Positions 39,767 through 48,485 are shown, counted from the stretch's first letter. The stretch is DNA of 64,000 nucleotides from Burkholderiaceae bacterium (GCA_030123545.1 CP126124.1:1674001-1738000), one strand, 5' to 3'. Made by a program: numbers and translations. Notes: a model not told the origin generated them from the sequence alone.

Positions 39767-39772
39767 TACAAT
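39767..39772 (+). promoter_or_regulatory. Candidate -10 box upstream of dnaE
   Basis: TACAAT six bases before the dnaE ATG. If used, the transcript would be almost leaderless, and no Shine-Dalgarno site is present. The -35 region reads GTGGTG and is weak. Confidence 0.3.
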
Positions 39773-39778
39773 CGGTCC

Positions 39779-42700
39779 ATGTTCGTTCACCTGCGTCTGC
39801 ACACGGAATTTTCCGTGGTCGATGGCGCCAACCGGATCGACGAGGTGATCGCAGCCGCTGCCGCCGATGGGCAGCCGGCGCTCGCGATCACCGACCTCGC
39901 CAATCTGTTCGGCGCGATCAAGTTCTACAAGGCCGCGCGCAGCAAAGGCGTCAAGCCGATCATCGGCGCGGAAATCCAGATCGAGGGCCTGGGCCCGGAC
40001 GGCGCTGCGCCAGCGCGCATGTTGCTGCTGGTGCAAAACCGCCAGGGTTATCTGAACCTGTCGGAACTGCTGGCGCACGCCTGGACGCGCAACGTCGTCA
40101 AGGCGCAGGCGCTGGTCCGACTCGAATGGCTGGGCGAACTGGGCGCGGGGCTGATCCTGCTCTCGGGCGCGCAGGCCGGTCCGATCGGGCAGGCGCTGCT
40201 GCAGGGCGACGCGGCGCGCGCGCGCGAACTGGCCGAGCGGCTGGCCGCGCTGTTTCCGCAGCGCTTCTACGTCGAGCTGCAACGCGCCGGCCGCGCCGAC
40301 GACGAGGCTCATGTGAGCGCGGCGGTGCGGCTTGCCGCGGAACTCGCACTGCCGGTGGTCGCGACGCATCCGGTGCAGTTCATGCGCCGTGATGACTACG
40401 AGGCGCACGAGGCGCGGGTCTGCATCGCCGAAGGCGAGATTCTCGGCAACCCGCGGCGCGTGCGCCGATTCACGACCGAGCAGTACTTCAAGTCGGGCGC
40501 GGAGATGGCAGCGCTGTTCGCCGACATCCCGAGCGCGCTCGCCAACGCGCAAGAAATCGCGCGGCGCTGCAGCCTCACGCTCGAACTCGGTCGCCCGCGC
40601 CTGCCGGACTTTCCGATTCCCGAGGTGGGCGGCAGGCGGCTCTCGACCGAGGACTATTTCCGCCATGTCGCCGAGCGCGGCCTCAGCGAACGCCTCGCGC
40701 AGCGCTACCCCGATGCGTCCGAGCGGGAGGAACAGCGTCCGCACTACGAAGAGCGGCTCGCGTTCGAGATCGCGACCATCGTCAAGATGGGATTTGCCGG
40801 CTACTTCCTGATCGTCGGCGACTTCATCAACTGGGCCAAGACCAACGGCTGTCCGGTGGGACCGGGCCGCGGCTCGGGCGCGGGCTCGCTGGTCGCGTAC
40901 GCGCTCGGCATCACCGACCTGGATCCGCTGCAGTACAAGCTGCTGTTCGAGCGCTTCCTGAATCCGGAGCGGGTGTCGATGCCCGACTTCGACATCGACT
41001 TCTGCCAGGCGAACCGCGACCGTGTGATCGACTACGTGAAGGAGAAATACGGCAAGGACGCGGTGAGCCAGATCGCGACCTTCGGCACGCTGGCCGCGCG
41101 TGCTGCGATTCGCGATGTGGGCCGGGTGATGGACATGAGCTACACCTTCTGCGACGGCATCTCCAAGCTGGTGCCGAACAAGCCCGGCATGACGGTGACG
41201 CTGCAGTACCCGCCGAATCCGAAGCTGCCCGGCGACAAGAACCATTACGCGCTCGAGATGGAGCCGCTGCTGGCCGAGCGCGTCGCGAAGGAGGACGAGG
41301 TCCGCACGCTGATCGAGATGGCGCAAAAGCTCGAGGGCATGACGCGCAACGTCGGCATGCATGCCGGCGGGGTGCTGATCGCGCCGGGCAAGCTGACGGA
41401 CTTCTGCCCGCTGTACCAGCAGCCGGGCAGCGAGTCGGCCGTCAGCCAGTACGACAAGGACGACGTGGAAGCGGTCGGGCTCGTGAAGTTCGACTTCCTG
41501 GGGCTGGCGACGCTGACCATCCTCGAGATCGCGAAGGAGTTGATCCGCAAGCGCCACGCGGGGCAGCAGGAATTCGCGTTCGAGAACGTCCCGCTCGACG
41601 ACGAGGCGACCTACCGGCTGTTCGCCAACGGCAAGACCGAGGCGGTGTTCCAGTTCGAAAGCCGCGGCATGCAGGGCATGCTGCGCGACGCGAAGCCGAC
41701 GCGGCTCGAGGATCTGATCGCGCTCAATGCGCTGTATCGGCCCGGCCCGATGGACCTGATCCCGAGCTTTCTCGCGCGCAAGCAGGGACGCGAGCCGGTC
41801 GAGTACCCGCATCCGCTGGTCGCCGAAATGCTGTCCGAGACCTACGGCATCATGGTCTATCAGGAACAGGTGATGCAGACCGCGCAGATCCTCGGCGGCT
41901 ACTCGCTCGGCGGCGCCGACCTGCTGCGCCGCGCGATGGGCAAGAAAAAGGCCGAGGAGATGGCCGAGCACCGCGGCATCTTCCGCGCCGGCGCGGCGAA
42001 GAACGGCATCGACCAGGACAAGGCCGACGAGATTTTCGACCTGATGGAAAAATTCGCGGGCTACGGCTTCAACAAGTCGCACGCGGCCGCGTACTCGCTG
42101 CTCGCCTACCACACCGGCTGGCTGAAGGTCCACTACACGGCCGAGTTCTTCTGCGCGAACATGAGCGTGGAAATGGACGACACCGACAAGCTGAAGCTCC
42201 TGGTCGAGGATGCGGCGGCGAACTTCCGGCTAGCATTCGAGCCGCCCGACGTGAACCGCGGCGGCTACCGGTTCGAGCCGGTTTCGGACAGCACGATCCG
42301 CTACGGCCTGGGCGCGGTCAAGGGCACCGGCCAACTGGCGGTCGAGGCGATCGTGCGCGCGCGCGAGGGCGGCGGTGCGTTCACCAGCCTGTTCGATTTC
42401 TGCTGCCGCGTCGACCGCGGCCGCATCAACAAGCGCACGGTGGAAGCGCTGGTCAAGGCTGGCGCGTTCGATGCGCTGCACGGCAACCGCGCGGCAACGG
42501 TCGCGTCGATCGATCGCGCGTTCGACTTCGCCGCCGCGGCCGAGGCGAACGCGTTGCAGGGCGGGCTGTTCGACGCCGGCGGCGTGGACGCGATCGGCTC
42601 CAGCACGCGCGAACCCGAGCTGGTCGAGCAGGCGCCGTGGGGCGTGCGCGAGCGGCTGAACCACGAGAAGGCCGCGATCGGCTTTTGCCTGACCGGCCAT

Positions 42701-43306
42701 CTGTTCGACGAGGCGGCGGGCGAGGTGCGCCGCTTCATTCCCAAACGAATCGCCGACCTGGCCGAGTCGCGCGAGCCGCAACTCGTCGCCGGTGTCGTCG
42801 GCGACATGCGGGTGATCAACACGCAGCGCGGGCGGCTCGCGATCTTCCGGCTCGACGATGGATCGGCGACGGTCGAGGCGACCGCCGACGAGGGGGTGCT
42901 GGGCAATTACCGCAACCTGCTGCGCGACGACGAGGTCGTGGTGCTGCGCGCGCGCGTGCAGAACGACCGCGTCACAGGCGGCCTGCGTCTTAGCACTCAG
43001 CAGGCCTGGGATCTGGCCGGCGCGCGCTGCCGGTTTGCGAAATTCCTGCGCGTCGCGGTGAACGGCAAGGCGCCGGATGTCGCGCGTCTGCTGCGCGATT
43101 TTCCGCCGCGGCACGAGGTGTCGGAGCAGGGCGAACTGCTGCGCGGCCTCGGGGTCGTGCTCGCGGTGCGGCGCGAAGGCGAGCAGGGCGGTGCCGCAGC
43201 CGAGGTCCAGCTCGGCGACGAGGCCAGGTTCTTCCCGAGCGACGATGCGCTGGCCGGCTGGATCGCGCAGGCCGATCAAGGCCAGGCGAGCGTGGTCTAC
43301 GACTGA
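39779..43306 (+). CDS. dnaE: DNA polymerase III alpha subunit
   Basis: Replicative polymerase, 1175 residues. The PHP domain opens with FVHLRLHTEFSVVDGANRID; the palm has GPGRGSGAGSLVAYALGITD and the catalytic pair in SMPDFDIDFCQ (about residue 403). Fingers and thumb segments follow (GMHAGGVLIAPG, NALYRPGPMDLIPSF, MVYQEQVMQTAQILGGY, AGYGFNKSHAAAYSLLAYHT), then helix-hairpin-helix (RTVEALVKAGAFDAL), OB-fold (VAGVVGDMRVINTQRGR) and a C-terminal region. All catalytic motifs are intact. Distinct from dnaE2 at the window start; this is the housekeeping copy. It is followed by an unrelated accessory gene after 17 nt. Confidence 0.97.
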   Translation: MFVHLRLHTEFSVVDGANRIDEVIAAAAADGQPALAITDLANLFGAIKFYKAARSKGVKPIIGAEIQIEGLGPDGAAPARMLLLVQNRQGYLNLSELLAHAWTRNVVKAQALVRLEWLGELGAGLILLSGAQAGPIGQALLQGDAARARELAERLAALFPQRFYVELQRAGRADDEAHVSAAVRLAAELALPVVATHPVQFMRRDDYEAHEARVCIAEGEILGNPRRVRRFTTEQYFKSGAEMAALFADIPSALANAQEIARRCSLTLELGRPRLPDFPIPEVGGRRLSTEDYFRHVAERGLSERLAQRYPDASEREEQRPHYEERLAFEIATIVKMGFAGYFLIVGDFINWAKTNGCPVGPGRGSGAGSLVAYALGITDLDPLQYKLLFERFLNPERVSMPDFDIDFCQANRDRVIDYVKEKYGKDAVSQIATFGTLAARAAIRDVGRVMDMSYTFCDGISKLVPNKPGMTVTLQYPPNPKLPGDKNHYALEMEPLLAERVAKEDEVRTLIEMAQKLEGMTRNVGMHAGGVLIAPGKLTDFCPLYQQPGSESAVSQYDKDDVEAVGLVKFDFLGLATLTILEIAKELIRKRHAGQQEFAFENVPLDDEATYRLFANGKTEAVFQFESRGMQGMLRDAKPTRLEDLIALNALYRPGPMDLIPSFLARKQGREPVEYPHPLVAEMLSETYGIMVYQEQVMQTAQILGGYSLGGADLLRRAMGKKKAEEMAEHRGIFRAGAAKNGIDQDKADEIFDLMEKFAGYGFNKSHAAAYSLLAYHTGWLKVHYTAEFFCANMSVEMDDTDKLKLLVEDAAANFRLAFEPPDVNRGGYRFEPVSDSTIRYGLGAVKGTGQLAVEAIVRAREGGGAFTSLFDFCCRVDRGRINKRTVEALVKAGAFDALHGNRAATVASIDRAFDFAAAAEANALQGGLFDAGGVDAIGSSTREPELVEQAPWGVRERLNHEKAAIGFCLTGHLFDEAAGEVRRFIPKRIADLAESREPQLVAGVVGDMRVINTQRGRLAIFRLDDGSATVEATADEGVLGNYRNLLRDDEVVVLRARVQNDRVTGGLRLSTQQAWDLAGARCRFAKFLRVAVNGKAPDVARLLRDFPPRHEVSEQGELLRGLGVVLAVRREGEQGGAAAEVQLGDEARFFPSDDALAGWIAQADQGQASVVYD

Positions 43307-43323
43307 TCGCTGGCGGCCGCTCG

Positions 43324-44070
43324 ATGACTGCGCTGCAGCCCGCCATCCAGAGTCGCATTCTGTCGCTGCGCGGACAGCGTGTGATGCTCGATGCGGACTT
43401 GGCACAGCTCTATGGTGTAGAGACGCGTGTGCTGGTGCAGGCGGTCAAGCGCAACCGGGCGCGCTTTCCCGAAGACTTCATGTTCCAGCTCGCGGCGCAG
43501 GAGTTCGCTGATTTGAGATCACAGTCTGTGATCTCAAGCGCCGGCCACGGCGGCCGGCGCACCGCGCCCTATGCCTTCATCGAGCAGGGCGTTGCCATGC
43601 TTTCGTCGGTGCTGGGCAGCCAGCGCGCCGTCGCAGTGAACATCGAGACCATGCGGACCTTCGTGCGCGTGCGCGCGCTGGCCGCGACGCACGGCGACCT
43701 GGCCAAGCGACTCGGCGAGTTGGAGGAGAAGACCGAGGCGTTGGCCATGCAGCACGATTCTTTCAGCCGCAACACACGCAGTCAGCTCAAGCAGGTGTTC
43801 GACGCGCTGCGCGAACTGATGACGCCGTCCGATCCGCCCAGGCGACCGATTCGGTTCGTCACATCCGACGTCAGGGGCAAAAGAAAGCGAAGGGCTGACG
43901 CCGGTAAATGCGCGCCCTACGCGTCCTTGGAAAGATCGGCGGTAAGACACCGTGGCCGTGGTCGCTGCCACCACCACCGGGACGATCTGCGCGATCAGCA
44001 TCGACTTGAGAGTTCCTTCGATGCGCCTGCCGTCGCGGTCGGCTCGAGCGAGGGGTTCGGCGTAGGTTAG
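43324..44070 (+). CDS. ORF6N domain protein with anomalous C-terminal tail
   Basis: 248 residues. Residues 1-110 are a clear ORF6N domain (QSRILSLRGQRVMLDADLAQ, LYGVETRVLVQAVKRNRARF, PYAFIEQGVAMLSSVL), a DNA-binding domain of phage and mobile-element proteins, followed by a helical stretch. ORF6N proteins of this type normally stop soon after a motif like RRPIRFVTSD. Here about 65 further residues (for example RGRCHHHRDDLRDQHRLESS) look like translated non-coding DNA, suggesting loss of the original stop. A 25-bp perfect palindrome lies inside the gene at 43513-43537. The origin is probably a past mobile element; function unknown. Confidence 0.75.
   Translation: MTALQPAIQSRILSLRGQRVMLDADLAQLYGVETRVLVQAVKRNRARFPEDFMFQLAAQEFADLRSQSVISSAGHGGRRTAPYAFIEQGVAMLSSVLGSQRAVAVNIETMRTFVRVRALAATHGDLAKRLGELEEKTEALAMQHDSFSRNTRSQLKQVFDALRELMTPSDPPRRPIRFVTSDVRGKRKRRADAGKCAPYASLERSAVRHRGRGRCHHHRDDLRDQHRLESSFDAPAVAVGSSEGFGVG
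43513..43537. repeat. 25-bp perfect palindrome within the ORF6N gene
   Basis: Arms TTGAGATCACAG and CTGTGATCTCAA around a single T. It encodes the LRSQSVISS part of the protein. Perfect dyads of this size in coding sequence are uncommon and may be a regulatory site. Confidence 0.7.
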
Positions 44071-44186
44071 GCGTCGCTCGCGCAGGGCGTGCGCGGAATA
44101 GCGTCGATTGCTTCAAGCAGCGCCGGTCTCGGATAGCGGTAGCGGCGTGATGCTGGACGACGACGCGCACGCAGCGTTCTTGCCAG

Positions 44187-44699
44187 CTACCCGCGCCATG
44201 GGGTGATGCGCGGTAACCACCGCCTCACGTTCGCCCGGTAGCGCTTGTACTCGTCGGCGAACTGCTCGCCCAGCACAGGCTCTTCGTAGGCGACAACGAA
44301 CAAGAAGAATCCGGCCCACACGATCGCGCCGTACTCCAGCACCGTGACGCTCCCGAACAGGAGGCCCTGGCCGGCGATCAACGCCGTGACTGCGACGTAC
44401 ATCGGATTGCGGACGTAGCGATAGAACCCGGTGACGACGAGGCGCTTGGGAGGCATCACGGGCGCCGGTGTGCCAAGGCCCTGCAACGCGAAGCGAGCGA
44501 ACGAATCGAGCAAGATGGGCAACCCGGCGACGATCAGGGCGGCGCCGAGCACGCGCGCGAACGGGAATAGCAAAGGCGCGAAGTGCCAGTGCGTGAGGGA
44601 CCAAGGGACGTACACGGCGAGCGTGCCCGGCGCGATGACCAGGAAGATCGCGGAACCGATGATCGCGGCGGCGCGCTGCACGATAGGAGCATAGCCCAC
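44187..44699 (-). CDS. Membrane methyltransferase, ICMT/PEMT-like
   Basis: 170 residues, four to five hydrophobic segments. The C-terminal signature of the isoprenylcysteine carboxyl methyltransferase / phospholipid methyltransferase fold is present: GFYRYVRNPMYVAVTAL, then AYEEPVLGEQFADEYKRY and RWLPR, supplying the SAM-binding RNP-MY and EEP motifs. The N-terminal part has helices FLVIAPGTLAVYVPW and LGAALIVAGLPILL. Such small membrane methyltransferases are often of unknown substrate in bacteria. No operon partners are visible; it stands alone on the minus strand within an accessory patch. Confidence 0.85.
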   Translation of the reverse strand: MGYAPIVQRAAAIIGSAIFLVIAPGTLAVYVPWSLTHWHFAPLLFPFARVLGAALIVAGLPILLDSFARFALQGLGTPAPVMPPKRLVVTGFYRYVRNPMYVAVTALIAGQGLLFGSVTVLEYGAIVWAGFFLFVVAYEEPVLGEQFADEYKRYRANVRRWLPRITPWRG

Positions 44700-44855
44700 G
44701 CCACCGCGAATCGTGCGGATTGGGCGAGCGCTGGCGTCGCGTGATGTTCAACTTTTCTGGCGGCCGCGAGCTCCGGACAAGCGATGCACTTGACTTGAGA
44801 CGCGTCGGGGCTGCAAAGGTGCGATTTTCGATGCCGAACGTTTGAGCTGAGCGGA

Positions 44856-44953
44856 GCGGACCGCACCGCACCGGCAAGGCAGACTGGCCCTGGAGGGGAC
44901 AGTACCAGCACTGGTCCCGCAAGGGCCAGTCTGCCTTGCCGGTGAGGGTCCGC
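44856..44953. repeat. 98-nt nested palindrome
   Basis: A long inverted repeat with a 21-bp perfect inner arm pair (44871-44891 and 44922-44942, extended by two further pairs) and an outer 7-bp pair GCGGACC / GGTCCGC (44856-44862 and 44947-44953). The 30-nt loop itself contains a further near-perfect inverted repeat. It lies in the 294-bp gap between the methyltransferase gene and the lipocalin-like gene. It could be a miniature palindromic element, or a bidirectional terminator lacking T-runs. Confidence 0.75.
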
Positions 44954-44993
44954 TCGAGCGAAGGGGGTTAGGCCGCAACGCTAGCCCGAGTGG

Positions 44994-45514
44994 CTACCTG
45001 TCGCGTTTCCAGATGGCGCAAGCGGCGCCTCCAATCTGTGCGCCTGGAACGCACAGTTTCATCTCGTCTCCGGAGACGGAGACCGTCCGCTTCTGATTCT
45101 GGCCGTCCAGGTTCGGGTAGGTGCTACCGTCGATCTGCGAGCTTACCGAGCCGTCCTGTTCGTTGACCGACCAACTCCCGTAAAAGGCAACGCTTCCCTG
45201 GACGACCGCCTTGTTCTCATCTGGCGTGCCGGTCATGTCGTTATTGGACGCAAACTTGGGCAGGTCCGGTCGGAGCAGAATGGCCGCAAAGCGGCCGTTG
45301 GCGTCAAAGATCGCAATGCCGTTCGGACCTGCGCTGAAGCGTTGCATCTTCTTGCCGTCCTGCTCTACCCACTGCTCTGCGAGAGACCACGTTCCCACCA
45401 TCTGCTGTCTGATCGCGTCAGGTTTCTGCTGCGCTTGGGGCACGCCCACCGTTGCAAGGACGGCAGCACAGAAGAGAACGGCTACTACGGCACGCCACGC
45501 ATTGCATTGCTCAT
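44994..45514 (-). pseudogene. Lipocalin-like exported protein, frameshifted in its signal peptide
   Basis: The intact part (44994-45449, 151 codons from an internal GTG) encodes a lipocalin-like domain: IRQQMVGTWSLAEQWVEQDG, FDANGRFAAILLRPDLP, VVQGSVAFYGSWSVNEQDG and a terminal CAIWKRDR. Upstream, the same frame continues through a good signal peptide (AVVAVLFCAAVLATVGVPQA) but has no start codon before a stop. The ATG at 45514 is in another frame and stops after nine codons. On the plus strand, 45499-45508 is a tandem duplication GCATTGCATT. Removing one 5-bp unit joins the ATG to the signal peptide in frame (MSNAWRAVVAVLF). The gene thus appears inactivated, or switched off, by a 5-bp slippage, unless the GTG at 45449 is used. 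Confidence 0.75.
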
Positions 45515-45879
45515 GGTCTTAACCCCGTCGCTTGGGTACCGCGCGCGTCGTTTGGTTCTCTTCGATGTCGCCAGGAGACGCGCTGCACCTGACTTGGAAG
45601 GTTCAACTGTGAGGGTCGTTCGTGCGGCCTAACTACAAATAGACGACAGCGACTGTACTGGGGATAGTCCGATAAGACAAAACCCCCGTCGCGATCGCTA
45701 GACAAACCCCATTCCGGCCTCGTTTAGCCAAACCTAGAACTCGGCGGATGACCCCGGCCGTCGCGCATCTCCAAGGCGGTTCCCGCGGCGAGGCCATACC
45801 CGCCAACGGGGCGTCGAATGAGAGAAATCGGCCGAAAGCCGGTGCAGATTCTACGAAGTGCGCTATTGAATAAATAGCA
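45515..45879. other. Gene-free stretch between the lipocalin pseudogene and tolA
   Basis: 365 bp with no convincing coding frame. It holds an AT-richer block near 45625-45735 and the dyad at 45862-45878 immediately after the tolA stop. On the minus strand a weak CGGC / GCCG hairpin follows tolA at about 45829-45842, without a strong T-run. tolB and pal, which usually follow tolA, are absent. Confidence 0.5.
45862..45878. repeat. AT-rich dyad repeat after tolA
   Basis: GCTATTGAATAAATAGC, a GCTA-N9-TAGC dyad two bases beyond the tolA stop codon; an intergenic member of the set found inside alaS, gluQ and pilX. Confidence 0.5.
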
Positions 45880-46893
45880 TCACCGCTTCGGCCGAAGGTC
45901 GATCACCATCTCCGGCGGCACGCGCCCATCGATGTCGCGCGGCAGTTTTTCGGTCTTCTGCAGCGCGCGCAGCGCGGCGTCGTCCCAGTCCGACCGGCCG
46001 CTCGACTTGACCAGCGTCGGGGTGCCGACGATGGTGCCGTCCGGCGCGAGCCGCACGTCGAAACTCGCGGCCGGATTGCCGCTGATCAGGTCCACATCGG
46101 GGAACACCACGTTCGGCCGCACCGCCGCTGCGATGCGCGCGCCGTAGCTGGCCGACGGTCCGGACGCGCGCTGCGCGCTGCCCTGGGCCGCGGCGCCGCC
46201 GGTGGCGTTGGCCATCGCCATCATGTTCTTCAGGGTCTGCTGGCGCAGTTTTTCCGCCTGCGCCTTGGCCTGCGCTTCGGCTTTCGCCTTGGCCTGGGCC
46301 TTGGCTTTCGCTACAGCCTTGGCCTCGGCTTCAGCCTTTGCCTGCGCTTCGGCTTTGGCCTGCGCATCGGCTTTCGCCTGCGCTTCCGCTTTCGCCTGCG
46401 CGGCGGCCTTGGCTTGTGCGTCTGCCTTGGCCTTCGCCGCTGCTTCGGCCTGCAGTTGCTGCTGGCGCTTCTGTTCGGCCAATTTTTTTTGCAGCGCCGC
46501 GTTCTCCGCGGCGAGCCGCTGCTGCTCCTGCTTTTCCTGCTCCACGCGCTTCTTCTCGCGTTCGATCGCGATATCTGCGTCGCGCACTGCCTGTGTTGCC
46601 TGCGGCGGGGGCGGGGCGGGTGCAGGCGCTGGTTGCGGCGGCGTCGGCGTGGGCTTCGGTGCGGGTGCCGGCGGCGGCGGTGGTGTCGGGGTCGGGCGCG
46701 GTGCGGCCTCGTGCGGTACCGACGACCACAGTTCGGCTTCGACCGCGGCGTTCTCCGAATCGCTGCGCCAGTGCACGCCCCAGATCAGCGCCAGCAGCAG
46801 CAGCAGGTGCGCGAGGATCGCCAGCGCCAGCGCACGGCCGATACCGCGGGGCGGCGGCGGCGCGAATTCCATGCGATCGGCGGCGGCGTTCAC
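45880..46893 (-). CDS. tolA: TolA, periplasm-spanning Tol-Pal protein
   Basis: 337 residues in three domains. A single N-terminal transmembrane helix (ALALAILAHLLLLLALIWGV, about 20-42) interacts with TolQR. A Pro-rich segment and a long Ala/Lys/Gln/Glu helical domain (about 105-215, many AKAEAQAKA repeats) span the periplasm. A C-terminal TonB-like domain (YGARIAAAVRPNVVFPDV; VRLAPDGTIVGTPTLVKSSG; WDDAALRALQKTEKLP) binds TolB and colicin/phage proteins. Filamentous phage pIII commonly uses TolA as secondary receptor. It is the last gene of the tol run here. Confidence 0.95.
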   Translation of the reverse strand: MNAAADRMEFAPPPPRGIGRALALAILAHLLLLLALIWGVHWRSDSENAAVEAELWSSVPHEAAPRPTPTPPPPPAPAPKPTPTPPQPAPAPAPPPPQATQAVRDADIAIEREKKRVEQEKQEQQRLAAENAALQKKLAEQKRQQQLQAEAAAKAKADAQAKAAAQAKAEAQAKADAQAKAEAQAKAEAEAKAVAKAKAQAKAKAEAQAKAQAEKLRQQTLKNMMAMANATGGAAAQGSAQRASGPSASYGARIAAAVRPNVVFPDVDLISGNPAASFDVRLAPDGTIVGTPTLVKSSGRSDWDDAALRALQKTEKLPRDIDGRVPPEMVIDLRPKR

Positions 46894-46912
46894 GTCGGTC
46901 GTCGGTCCAGGG

Positions 46913-47347
46913 TTATTTAGCCAGTTGCACCGAGAGGCCGACGCGCTTGATGCCGGCGCTCTGCAGCTTGCCCATCACCTTCACCACCGCTTCGTAGCGC
47001 ACGCTGCGGTCGGCGCTGATTACCACCGGGATGTCGGCGCTGTCGGCCGCGCTCCCCTGCGCCTGGTGCACCGCATCGACCACGTCGTTGACAGTGACCG
47101 GCATCGACCGGCTCGCGGACTTCAGTTCCATCGATTCGTCCTTCTCGATCACGATCTGGATCACCTCGGGCGGCCTGGCGTCGGCCTTGCCGACGCTGGG
47201 CAACTGGATCAGGCTCGGCGAGATCAGCGGCGCGGTCACCATGAAGATGATCAGCAGCACCAGCATCACGTCGATGAACGGCACCATGTTGATTTCGTTG
47301 ATGGTGCGGCGGCCACGGCGGTGGCTGCGGGGAGCGAGGGCCGGCAT
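46913..47347 (-). CDS. tolR: TolR, ExbD-family proton-channel subunit
   Basis: 144 residues. One N-terminal transmembrane helix (VMLVLLIIFMVTAPLI) preceded by INMVPFID, with the essential proton-path Asp26. A periplasmic domain follows, ending GIKRVGLSVQLAK. Works with TolQ to energise TolA by proton motive force. It lies 14 nt after tolQ and 19 nt before tolA. Confidence 0.95.
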   Translation of the reverse strand: MPALAPRSHRRGRRTINEINMVPFIDVMLVLLIIFMVTAPLISPSLIQLPSVGKADARPPEVIQIVIEKDESMELKSASRSMPVTVNDVVDAVHQAQGSAADSADIPVVISADRSVRYEAVVKVMGKLQSAGIKRVGLSVQLAK

Positions 47348-47361
47348 CCTGCCCGCTCCCT

Positions 47362-48054
47362 TCAGTGGCCGGACGGCGAATGGCCGCCCAGGTTGCGGTG
47401 CAGGATGTTCGTGAACTCCTCGATGAAGGTCTCCAGCTTGATCGCGACGCGGTCGATGTCGTGCGCGAACCGGTTGTACGCGACCACCGCGGGAATCGCG
47501 GCAAAGAGGCCGATCGCGGTCGTCACCAGCGCCTCGGCGATGCCGGGGGCGACCGTGGCCAGTGTGACCTGCTGCAGCCCGGCCAGGCCGATGAACGCGT
47601 GCATGATGCCCCAGACGGTTCCGAACAGGCCCACGTACGGCGACACCGAGCCGACCGACGCGAGGAACGACAGATGGACCTCGACCGCGTCGACCTCGCG
47701 CTGGAAGCTCGCGCGCATCGCGCGGCTGGCGCCGTCCATCAGCGCGCTCGGGTCGGTGATGCGCCGCTCGCGCAGCTTCTGGTACTCGCGCATGCCGCTG
47801 GCGAAGATGCGCTCCATCGGCCCGGCCTGCCTGGCGTTCTGCGCGGCCGACGCGTACAGGTCGTTCAGGCTGGTGCCGGACCAGAAGTCGCGCTCGAACT
47901 CGTCATTCAGCGAATTCACGCGCTTGAGCGCGAACACCTTGCGGAAGATCGCGGTCCAGCTGCCGACCGACACCAGCACCAGCAGCAGCATCACCAGCTG
48001 CACCACCCAGCTGGCGTTGAGCACCATGTTTGCGAACGACATGTCCTGATTCAT
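47362..48054 (-). CDS. tolQ: TolQ, MotA/ExbB-family proton-channel subunit
   Basis: 230 residues with three transmembrane helices: one near the N-terminus (VVQLVMLLLVLVSVGSW) and two in the C-terminal half (GLFGTVWGIMHAFIGLAG and EALVTTAIGLFAAIPAVVAY), which carry the proton-channel Thr and Gly residues of the family. I chose the ATG at 48054, which overlaps the ybgC stop (ATGA). Confidence 0.95.
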   Translation of the reverse strand: MNQDMSFANMVLNASWVVQLVMLLLVLVSVGSWTAIFRKVFALKRVNSLNDEFERDFWSGTSLNDLYASAAQNARQAGPMERIFASGMREYQKLRERRITDPSALMDGASRAMRASFQREVDAVEVHLSFLASVGSVSPYVGLFGTVWGIMHAFIGLAGLQQVTLATVAPGIAEALVTTAIGLFAAIPAVVAYNRFAHDIDRVAIKLETFIEEFTNILHRNLGGHSPSGH

Positions 48055-48485
48055 TCTTGCAGTACTTCCAGAATAGATTGCGGGATTCTCGCCGGCCTCA
48101 AGGTGGCGGCGTCGACCCAGCCGATGCGGATGCGCGCGCTGCACAGCAGCGGCGCGGCGTCCGATTCGGCACGCTCCGATTTTAATAGCGCGTGCTGCGC
48201 AACGGTGAACGACGCGTGGCCCGCGGCCTCGAGCCGCGCGCTGACCTCGAGGATATCGTCCAGCCGTGCCGGGCGGCGGTAGCGGACCTGGCTTTCCACC
48301 ACGACGAACAGGCCGCCGCGCTCCTCGCGCAGGCGCCGCTGCTCGATCCCGAACGAGCGCAACCACTCGGTGCGCGCGCGCTCGAAGAATTTCAGGTAGT
48401 TGGCGTAGAAGACGATGCCCCCGGCGTCGGTGTCTTCCCAGTAGACGCGCACCGGCAGCGTGAACAGGCCGCGCTCACCCGTCAT
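48051..48485 (-). CDS. ybgC: Tol-Pal associated acyl-CoA thioesterase YbgC
   Basis: 144-residue hotdog-fold thioesterase. The 4-hydroxybenzoyl-CoA thioesterase-type active site is visible as VYWEDTDAGGIVFYANYLKF. It hydrolyses short acyl-CoA or acyl-ACP and is linked to phospholipid metabolism at the Tol complex. Start and stop both overlap neighbours by 4 nt (aminotransferase upstream, tolQ downstream). Confidence 0.93.
   Translation of the reverse strand: MTGERGLFTLPVRVYWEDTDAGGIVFYANYLKFFERARTEWLRSFGIEQRRLREERGGLFVVVESQVRYRRPARLDDILEVSARLEAAGHASFTVAQHALLKSERAESDAAPLLCSARIRIGWVDAATLRPARIPQSILEVLQE

Noticed and set aside
43534..44001. Minus-strand frame starting with a hydrophobic stretch (MLIAQIVPVVVAATTATVS)
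   Set aside because: Only the first 20 residues look protein-like; the rest is the complement of the ORF6N domain. It might be a remnant but cannot be supported.
45511..45705. 64-codon minus-strand frame in the gap before tolA
   Set aside because: No ribosome site, no recognisable domain, and unusual composition; probably chance.
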